From an uncultured Caryophanales bacterium (lineage in GTDB: Bacteria > Bacillota_I > Bacilli_A > RFN20 > CAG-826), in contig CALELS010000013.1 in assembly GCA_937902735.1 (NCBI GenBank), positions 62,001 to 126,000 on the forward strand: a DNA stretch of 64,000 nt. Direction: 5' to 3'. The first letter of the stretch is position 1; each line of letters opens with the position of its first letter. The translations under genes and the position numbers were made by a program. A model generated the notes under the pieces. It ran no database searches, was not told the DNA's origin, and saw nothing but the letters and a program-made list of their open reading frames with translations. Below are positions 52,891-59,540 of this stretch, piece by piece.

Positions 52891-53027
52891 AAAAGAAAGC
52901 TCCCATCGCTATGATAGGAGCAAATTTTTGTTGTTCTCCCATCATACAAGCATTAGCACCTTACAATAGTAGGTTGCTGGTGGGTCATCGGGCTTGTCCC
53001 TCGCCACTCTCTTTATGGTTGATAAAA
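52891..53027 (-). ncRNA. SAM-I-type riboswitch (S-box) with terminator
   Basis: On the minus strand the aptamer core reads AGAGAGTGGCGAGGGAC, AGCCCGATGA, GCAACC and AGGTGCTAAT in order, as in the S-box. P2 (GTGG/CCAC) and P3 (ACCTAC/GTAAGGT) pair; the P2 loop CAAG can pair with CTTG after P3, the family pseudoknot. A terminator (GCTCCTATC/GATGGGAGC plus TTTCTTTT, 52891-52921) follows; ATGATGGGAG at the aptamer end pairs with CTCCTATCAT as antiterminator. SAM binding should switch the gene off. P4 is not evident. Confidence 0.92.
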
Positions 53028-53028
53028 T

Positions 53029-53055
53029 CTTATAACTATTTTAGTTGCGATTCAA
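53029..53055 (-). promoter_or_regulatory. Candidate promoter of the riboswitch transcript
   Basis: TTGAAT (53050-53055), 15 bases, TATAAG (53029-53034) on the minus strand, overlapping the last codons of the NERD gene. Spacing is short, but the transcript would begin just before the aptamer. Confidence 0.45.
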
Positions 53056-53748
53056 TTTTTTTAAAGAGTTTTTATGTTTAAGAAGTTGTTCTTCTGTTGC
53101 AACATATTTTTTTAGTAGTTCATAGACATATTTGATATCCTCTTCGCTTACTTCATCATCATTAAGTGAATGATAATAGGAGATAAATTCATCTATCGAA
53201 AAACAATATTGAGATTTAATATTCGTTTTTTCTAATAAATCAACAAAGATAACTATGTTATCAACATCAAATTCTTCATTAAGAACTCTATCAACATGTC
53301 GACAATGTTTCTCATTTTGTATTACTGGATTTTGATGGATTCTATCATTCATCATTGGATCATCATATTTTTGAATCCAGTCTTCTTCATTGTCTCTTCC
53401 ATATATATGACCAATCCATCTTTTTGTTTCGATACAAAATATACCTTTTCTAGTCACTAGGATGTGATCTATTTCGGTTGTCTTATTTGTGCCATACGGA
53501 ATTAAGACATTGGATAACAAATATTCATCGTTTTTGATTAATGATTCTAGATAATATTTGGTCTCGTTTTCTCCAATTTTACCCGCTCTTTCATTAGCAG
53601 GAGGAATAGGTTTTATTTGGTTTCCTATATGTTTTTCATTAGTTTTGCCTAGCGAAAAAAACAAAATCAAAATAATTCCTATTAATAGTCCAACAACTAA
53701 TAAGGAAACAAATGTAAATGAGGTGATGCTAATAATAAGTTCTACCAT
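53041..53748 (-). CDS. NERD-domain membrane protein
   Basis: A 235-residue protein with one N-terminal membrane helix (SLLVVGLLIGIILILFFSLG, residues ~15-34) and a NERD domain (nuclease-related domain) at ~53-170: AGKIGENETKYYLESL, TTEIDHILVTRKGIFCIETK and GHIYGRDNEEDW keep the restriction-nuclease-like Glu...Asp...Glu-x-Lys set. It may cut nucleic acids at the membrane, but family function is mostly unknown. Single gene between the synthetase and the riboswitch unit. Confidence 0.88.
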   Translation of the reverse strand: MVELIISITSFTFVSLLVVGLLIGIILILFFSLGKTNEKHIGNQIKPIPPANERAGKIGENETKYYLESLIKNDEYLLSNVLIPYGTNKTTEIDHILVTRKGIFCIETKRWIGHIYGRDNEEDWIQKYDDPMMNDRIHQNPVIQNEKHCRHVDRVLNEEFDVDNIVIFVDLLEKTNIKSQYCFSIDEFISYYHSLNDDEVSEEDIKYVYELLKKYVATEEQLLKHKNSLKKLNRN

Positions 53749-53760
53749 ATCTAATTTGAT

Positions 53761-53788
53761 AAAAGAGAGTTAGACCCCTAACCCTCTT
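53761..53788 (-). terminator. Terminator after NERD gene's upstream neighbour (synthetase)
   Basis: AAAGAG/CTCTTT and GTTAG/CTAAC arms with one mismatch and an ACCC loop, followed by TTTTATC on the minus strand, about 20 bases past the synthetase stop. Confidence 0.7.
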
Positions 53789-53809
53789 TCATACCATTCT
53801 ATTAATTAA

Positions 53810-56785
53810 CTATTTCTTTCCAAATAGTTTTTGGAAGAAGTTTCTCTTCTTTTTAAATTCTACACGAACATCACCAACAGTGATATCTTTTTGTGAAGTA
53901 TGATTAATAAGTTTTTGAGTTATCTTTATAAAGATATCTCTATATTTTTCCATTGATGAAGCATCATATCTAGATGCTGCATAGTCAAGGACAAGCATAA
54001 GTCCTTTCTTACCATCAAGGATTTGCATATCAAGTACAGTTTGAGATGCAGCAAGATTTTGTTTGATCTCAACAGCTTCAATATCCATTCCATCAAGACC
54101 ACCGACATCACGGATATCTTGTTGGTAAAGAAGATATGCACTTTCTCCACCACCAGCAGTGTTATGCTTATCAACGAATGGATAACAAGAATGTTCAATA
54201 CCTTTTTGAACTTGTCGATGAACTTCGTTAAATAATTCTCTAACAGTTTGTTTGTCATCAAGTTTAATGCCAATTGGAAGATCTCTAAAGAGAAGTCCAC
54301 AGGAAGACATCATTTCTTGATCTTCACGGCCATTGAAAATCCAGGAAATCTTCACATTATTAACGTCGTTATAAACAGCAATAGCAAGACATGCTACAGA
54401 GATAAAGAATTCATTTCTAGAAATCTTGAATTGTCTTTCGATTGTTTCCATTTGAGTTTGACTGACTTCTAAAGATGCACCAAGTTCGCCATAGGTGTTC
54501 TCTCTAGAATCATGGTCAATACGAGGATAATTAGACCATTCAACTCCATCAAATAATTCTTCAAAATAATTCTTAGATTCTTCGTAGAATTTGCTTTCAA
54601 TAAGTTCTTCACGTTTAGCAAGCATTAAATAGTAATAGTCTGGATCTGGAAGCATACCAGCATAGACTTTACCAACATTGCTCATAAATACTTTCATTGA
54701 TGTTCCATCAAATACAGTGTGATGGACATCAAAGAAGACATATCCGGCTTTTTCTGTTTCAAATACACGGCAACGATATAGTCTTCCATTAATAATTCTA
54801 AATGGTTGAACTAAAGCGTCTTTAAGAGTTGCAAATTCGAATTCATTAACCTTCTCAATTTCAATCTTTTGGAAGACTTCTGGTGTGTATTTTTGAATAA
54901 TTTCACCATCTTCATTGAAGTGAAGTGTGGTTAATAAAGCAGGATGATTTTGAATTACAGTATTAAGAACATCTTTTAATTTATTTAAGTCAAAAGTATT
55001 CTTGTCGAACTTTAACATTGTGAACAAGTTATACATAGTTGATTTTGGTGTAAACAATTGATAGTCCACCATGTAGAGTTGTTCACTAGTAAGTGGATGT
55101 TCTTTCTTTAATGAAGCTTCGTTTTTAACATCTGGAGATTCATCAGACATATTCTTACGATTTTCTTCATATATTTCAGCAATCTTCTTAGGAGTTCTTC
55201 CTCTAAAGATCTCACTAGCGTTTAAACCAGGTAATTTAGCATTAACGATTACTTGAATTGAACCAAGAGAATCTCCACCAAGTTCATAGAAGTCATCGTT
55301 AATACCTACTTGTTCTAATTTAAGAACAGTTTGCATTGCTTCACAAATCTTCTTTTCAGTTTCATTTGTTGGAGCAACATAATCAGATTTAAATGATGAT
55401 GTATCTGGATCAGGTAAAGCTTTTCTATCTAACTTACCATTTGCCTTAAGTGGAATAGAATCAACTTTTACATAGAATGATGGAATCATGTAATAAGGAA
55501 GACGTTGAAGCATAGCGTTTCTAACTTCTTCTTGATCAAATGTAACATCATCTTTGTAATATAGTGCAAGATAGGCTTTTCCATTAACCTCAAAGCCTTT
55601 TGCAGCTGCCCAAGATAATTTAAGAACTTGCTTAGCAGCGGCTTCAATTTCAGCAGGTTCGATACGGTTACCATTGATTTTAATCATGTCATTACTTCTA
55701 CCAAGAAGGACATAATCACCGTTTTCATTTTTACGCGCTAAGTCACCAGTGTGATAGACTCCATTAACGAAAGCACGTTTAGATTCTTCTGGAAGATTGA
55801 TATAACCACGAACATATGGATTTTCAAAGCAGAGCTCGCCTATTTCACCATCTTTGGCGATTTCACCATCTTCTTTAATTAAAGTAATCTTTGTATCAAC
55901 TTCAGGTTTTCCAATTGGACATGTTTCATATGATTTATCAATTAAGAAAACACCGACAGCAAAGCCAGATTCACTACAAGCGTAAATATTAATTAATTTA
56001 AGTTTTGGATTATATACATTGTTTGCTGGTTCACTACCAACGAATAACATTCTTAAGAATGGTCCAGTAGTATTTCCAAGCATTCTTACATATGATGGAG
56101 TTAAGAATGTGATTGATATCTTCTTTTCAAAGAAGAAGAATTTCAAAGCTGTTGGATTCTTAATTGTAGCATATGAAACAATATGCATCTTACCACCATG
56201 AATAGATAATGCTTTTAAAATAACAATAACTGAAGCAACAAAGTTAAGTGGAGCAAGAAGAGCTAATGAATCTTTTCCATCAAATGGTGTTTCTCCATTA
56301 ATACGAATAGAATCAATTGCTCTTTCTAAGTTTCCATATTCATGAAGAACACCTTTCGGATTACCAGTTGTACCAGATGTATAGATTGCATATGCGGCAT
56401 CATGGTCATCAACCTTTTCATGTCCTTTTAAAGGAGTTTCATTCATTACTTCTTCCCAAGTATCTGCAGTGATTTCAAATTTACATCCACAGTCTTTACG
56501 GATATAAGCAATTCTTTCTGGAGCATATGTATCTTCAACAAGAGCCCAAGCTGCTCCAGCTTTCCAAATACCAATCATTGCAATAACTGGTAATACACCA
56601 CGCGGCAGATTAATTAAGACAAAGTCTTCTTTTCCAATATTGTTCTTTTTTAAATAAGAATATAACTTGCCTGACATTTCATCTAATTGAGCATAAGTAA
56701 TCTTCTTATGAACTTCATCAAAAAGAATAGCTGTGTTAGGAGTTTTAGCAGTATATTCTTCGAGCAAATCAATAATATAGGCCAT
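53810..56785 (-). CDS. Single-module synthetase: adenylation, carrier, condensation domains
   Basis: A 991-residue NRPS-like enzyme. Adenylation domain residues 1-~450: AYAIYTSGTTGNPKGV near 130, YHTGDLARK and NGKLDRKALP. The A4 segment reads LNFVASV, so the Asp that normally holds an amino group is Val. Carrier domain ~465-540 with DDFYELGGDSLGSIQ (Ser ~504). Condensation domain from ~560 with HHTVFDG near 687. The end is basic (KKKRNFFQKLFGKK), perhaps for membrane contact. Substrate unknown. Divergent from a partner-switching operon. Confidence 0.9.
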   Translation of the reverse strand: MAYIIDLLEEYTAKTPNTAILFDEVHKKITYAQLDEMSGKLYSYLKKNNIGKEDFVLINLPRGVLPVIAMIGIWKAGAAWALVEDTYAPERIAYIRKDCGCKFEITADTWEEVMNETPLKGHEKVDDHDAAYAIYTSGTTGNPKGVLHEYGNLERAIDSIRINGETPFDGKDSLALLAPLNFVASVIVILKALSIHGGKMHIVSYATIKNPTALKFFFFEKKISITFLTPSYVRMLGNTTGPFLRMLFVGSEPANNVYNPKLKLINIYACSESGFAVGVFLIDKSYETCPIGKPEVDTKITLIKEDGEIAKDGEIGELCFENPYVRGYINLPEESKRAFVNGVYHTGDLARKNENGDYVLLGRSNDMIKINGNRIEPAEIEAAAKQVLKLSWAAAKGFEVNGKAYLALYYKDDVTFDQEEVRNAMLQRLPYYMIPSFYVKVDSIPLKANGKLDRKALPDPDTSSFKSDYVAPTNETEKKICEAMQTVLKLEQVGINDDFYELGGDSLGSIQVIVNAKLPGLNASEIFRGRTPKKIAEIYEENRKNMSDESPDVKNEASLKKEHPLTSEQLYMVDYQLFTPKSTMYNLFTMLKFDKNTFDLNKLKDVLNTVIQNHPALLTTLHFNEDGEIIQKYTPEVFQKIEIEKVNEFEFATLKDALVQPFRIINGRLYRCRVFETEKAGYVFFDVHHTVFDGTSMKVFMSNVGKVYAGMLPDPDYYYLMLAKREELIESKFYEESKNYFEELFDGVEWSNYPRIDHDSRENTYGELGASLEVSQTQMETIERQFKISRNEFFISVACLAIAVYNDVNNVKISWIFNGREDQEMMSSCGLLFRDLPIGIKLDDKQTVRELFNEVHRQVQKGIEHSCYPFVDKHNTAGGGESAYLLYQQDIRDVGGLDGMDIEAVEIKQNLAASQTVLDMQILDGKKGLMLVLDYAASRYDASSMEKYRDIFIKITQKLINHTSQKDITVGDVRVEFKKKRNFFQKLFGKK

Positions 56786-56823
56786 AAATTATCTCGCTTT
56801 CTTGAAAATGTAGATGTATAGAT

Positions 56824-56841
56824 TTTAACATAATTGTTAAA
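56824..56841. promoter_or_regulatory. Palindrome in the synthetase / SpoIIE divergent promoter
   Basis: TTTAACA and TGTTAAA flank TAAT, a perfect 18-base inverted repeat in the 89-base gap, 33 bases before the SpoIIE ATG and 38 before the synthetase ATG. A -10-like TAGAAT (56860-56865) lies 9 bases before the SpoIIE start. Confidence 0.55.
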
Positions 56842-56874
56842 GTTTTTAATCATTATATGTAGAATATTAATAGT

Positions 56875-58422
56875 ATGTTTGTTCAAAAGATTACCAATTT
56901 CTTAAACAAGAGGAAATGGATTCTTCCTGTTTTATTTGCCGAAATAGTTCTTTGTTTTGTCGGCACGATTGTCTTTGTTGAATTAAGACAATTCAATAAT
57001 TTATCTCCTACATTTGCTTTTTCTATTGGTGGTGAGATATGTGCTTTAGCTGTTGCTATGATGATGGCGTTATCAACTCTTCCCTCATGGAAAAGACAAA
57101 ATGGATATATTAGGCTATTCGTTACTTTGTTAGCCATTGGATCATTATCTATGTTCTTAGATAGTGCACAAATGCTAGTGGATGGAAGAACAGAATTTGT
57201 TATGGCTAATAAGATAGCCGCTATCTTAGTTTTCGCATCAGAAATCCTCTATATTTACTTCTTCTGGTTATTCATGCTTTACGTTTTAAAAATTGAAAAT
57301 AAAGCAATATTGATTGTTACATTTGTTTTAACTGGAATATTTGTTGTCTTCTTATTCCTTCCTATTACAAACTTATTCTATCCTCTATATTTCAGAATTA
57401 ATGAAGCAACGGGAGAATATAGCAGAGTGACAACATTCTGGATACATCGTATATTCTTAGTACTTGTTGCAATCTGCTTAGTTGCAGCGCTTATCATTTC
57501 TAAAGAAAAACTCAAAACTAAATTAATCATCGTTGCGTTCATGGCTATTCCACTTGTCTCTATTGGAGTAGGTGGATTTAGATATGGTGTATCTATTCTA
57601 TATTCATCAATGATGGTTTCATTAATGCTCATATATGCATTCTTATTCTCTGATAATGAAAAACATCTGTATTCCACTTCTAAAGAACTTGGATTAGCAA
57701 CAGAAATTCAAATGCATATGCTTCCATCTATCTTCCCTGCTTTCCCAGAAAGAAAAGAATTTGATATATATGCTTCAATGACTCCTGCTAAAGAAGTAGG
57801 TGGAGACTTTTATGACTTCTTCTTAATAGATAAAGATCATTTAGGTTTAGTAATCGCAGATGTCTCAGATAAGGGGGTTCCTGCAGCCTTATTTATGATG
57901 GCAAGTAAGATTATGGTCCAAAACTTTATGATGCTTGGTCAATCTCCTAAAGTTGCTCTTGAATCGGTAAATAAACAAATATGTCATAATAAACAAGATG
58001 AGATGTTTGTCACTATATGGGTGGCAGTCCTTGATTTAAAAACAGGTGTGATGACATGCGCTAATGCAGGACATGAAAAACCAGTAATAAAACAAAAAGA
58101 TGGTTTGTTTGAAATTGTTAAAGATAAACATGGATTTGTGGTAGGTTGGTTCCCTGAATCTAAATATGAAGAATATGAAATTAAATTAGAAAAAGGAGCA
58201 AAACTATTTGTCCATACTGATGGGGTTCCTGAAGCTACATTGAATAATGAAAGATTTGGTAGAGAAAGAATGATTGAATCTTTAAATAACTACAAGGATT
58301 TACCAGTAGAAGAAATCGTCAAGAATATGAAAAAAGATATTGATGAGTTTGCGAAAAACCAACAACAATTTGATGATATTACAATGTTATGTCTAGAATA
58401 TAGGGGGTACGAAAATGAATAA
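56875..58422 (+). CDS. Membrane SpoIIE-type PP2C phosphatase
   Basis: A 515-residue protein with about seven to eight membrane helices (residues 1-~265) and a SpoIIE/RsbU-type Ser/Thr phosphatase (from ~285). Metal residues: AKEVGGDFYDFFLID, IADVSDKGVPAALFM near 325, HTDGVPEATLNNERFG and a final DDITMLCLEY. Such enzymes dephosphorylate STAS proteins in response to a signal, here probably sensed by the membrane part. No RBS is visible, and the start lies close to a -10 box. Confidence 0.93.
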   Translation: MFVQKITNFLNKRKWILPVLFAEIVLCFVGTIVFVELRQFNNLSPTFAFSIGGEICALAVAMMMALSTLPSWKRQNGYIRLFVTLLAIGSLSMFLDSAQMLVDGRTEFVMANKIAAILVFASEILYIYFFWLFMLYVLKIENKAILIVTFVLTGIFVVFLFLPITNLFYPLYFRINEATGEYSRVTTFWIHRIFLVLVAICLVAALIISKEKLKTKLIIVAFMAIPLVSIGVGGFRYGVSILYSSMMVSLMLIYAFLFSDNEKHLYSTSKELGLATEIQMHMLPSIFPAFPERKEFDIYASMTPAKEVGGDFYDFFLIDKDHLGLVIADVSDKGVPAALFMMASKIMVQNFMMLGQSPKVALESVNKQICHNKQDEMFVTIWVAVLDLKTGVMTCANAGHEKPVIKQKDGLFEIVKDKHGFVVGWFPESKYEEYEIKLEKGAKLFVHTDGVPEATLNNERFGRERMIESLNNYKDLPVEEIVKNMKKDIDEFAKNQQQFDDITMLCLEYRGYENE

Positions 58423-58831
58423 AAAGTATTCTTATGAACTTGAGGCAGATGTTAAAAACCTTGAGTTAATGTTAGAGCCAATTGAAAAAGAGTTAGAAGA
58501 GCTAAATGTTGAACATAAAACGATTTACAAAATCCGTTTAGCGCTCGAAGAACTCTTTACTAATGTAGCAAATTACGCCTATCAACCAGGAAAAGGCCAA
58601 ATTCAAATTGCATACGTTGTAAAAGATAATCCTCGTTCAATTGAAGTTACTATTAAAGATAATGGTAAAGCATTTAATCCTCTTGAAAGTAAAGAACCTG
58701 ATTTAGATGCTAAAGTTGAAGATAGACGTATTGGAGGACTAGGTCTATTCATTGTGAAAAACACAATGGATGGAATCTCATATGTCCGAAAAGACAATCA
58801 AAACATATTGGTAATAATTAAAAATATTTAA
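58415..58831 (+). CDS. Anti-sigma-type serine kinase (RsbW/SpoIIAB-like ATPase)
   Basis: A 138-residue GHKL ATPase: N-box LALEELFTNVANYAY near residue 45, G1 ITIKDNGKAFNPLE-type residues (here VTIKDNGKAFNP) near 85 and G2 RIGGLGLFIVKNTMD near 110. Such kinases bind a sigma factor or other target and phosphorylate STAS antagonists. It overlaps the phosphatase gene by 8 bases. No sigma factor gene is in the window, so the target is unknown. Confidence 0.93.
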   Translation: MNKKYSYELEADVKNLELMLEPIEKELEELNVEHKTIYKIRLALEELFTNVANYAYQPGKGQIQIAYVVKDNPRSIEVTIKDNGKAFNPLESKEPDLDAKVEDRRIGGLGLFIVKNTMDGISYVRKDNQNILVIIKNI

Positions 58832-58843
58832 GGAGATAGAAAA

Positions 58844-59140
58844 ATGAATATCAAACCAAAAAAAGATGGAAAGAAATTACATTTAATTGTTGAGGGAAGA
58901 ATTGACACCAATACTTCCCCAGAACTTGCAGAATATTTTCAAAATGAACTTGCTGGTGTTGAAGAACTTGAACTTGATTTAGGGAAAGTTGACTATATCT
59001 CATCCGCAGGTTTAAGAGCTATTTTATTTGCTCAAAAAACAATGGATAAACAAGGTAAGATGGTTGTTAGCCATGTAAATTCAGATATCATGGAAACATT
59101 TGAACTTACTTGCTTTACTGATTTTTTAACTATTATTTAA
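58844..59140 (+). CDS. STAS anti-sigma factor antagonist 1
   Basis: A 98-residue STAS protein like SpoIIAA/RsbV. The phosphorylatable serine lies in KVDYISSAGLRAILFAQK near residue 53. Unphosphorylated STAS protein would bind the kinase and free its target. AAGGAGA RBS, 12 bases after the kinase gene. Confidence 0.93.
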   Translation: MNIKPKKDGKKLHLIVEGRIDTNTSPELAEYFQNELAGVEELELDLGKVDYISSAGLRAILFAQKTMDKQGKMVVSHVNSDIMETFELTCFTDFLTII

Positions 59141-59141
59141 T

Positions 59142-59438
59142 ATGGAATTTAAAAGAATAATCAAAGATCATACCTTGTATTATGTTCTTGAAGGAGAACT
59201 TAATTCTTTAACTGCACCTTCTTTAGAAAAAGATGTTCAAGAAGCTTCTAAAGATATTAATGAAATAGTGTATGATTTTGCTAAATTAACCTATATATCT
59301 TCAGCTGGATTAAGAATCTTATTAATTAGCAAGAAACTTCTTAAACCAGATGAGAAAGTTATTGTGAAGAATCCTTGTGCGGATATAGTTGAACTATTCG
59401 AAATGACAGGATTTATAGATATAGTTGAGATACAATAA
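59142..59438 (+). CDS. STAS anti-sigma factor antagonist 2
   Basis: A second 98-residue STAS protein, clearly a paralogue of the first (KLTYISSAGLRILLISKK near residue 53). It begins one base after the first gene's stop with no RBS, so it depends on coupled translation. Two antagonists for one kinase suggest two inputs or two targets. Confidence 0.92.
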   Translation: MEFKRIIKDHTLYYVLEGELNSLTAPSLEKDVQEASKDINEIVYDFAKLTYISSAGLRILLISKKLLKPDEKVIVKNPCADIVELFEMTGFIDIVEIQ

Positions 59439-59445
59439 AATAGAG

Positions 59446-59480
59446 AAAAGATGGTACAGCTAGTAAAACCATCTTTTTTT
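59446..59480. terminator. Terminator after the partner-switching operon
   Basis: AAAAGATGGT (59446-59455) pairs with ACCATCTTTT (59468-59477), followed by more T on the plus strand and by TTTTCTC on the minus strand, so it serves both convergent units. Confidence 0.88.
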
Positions 59481-59540
59481 GTTTCTTCTAGTGATGGCAA
59501 AGATAATGTCTAATATATTTTACGTTATTTTAACAATATT

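Noticed and set aside
53041..53748. NERD gene as part of a defence system
   Set aside because: No helicase, methylase or other defence gene is adjacent; it is a single gene with a membrane helix.
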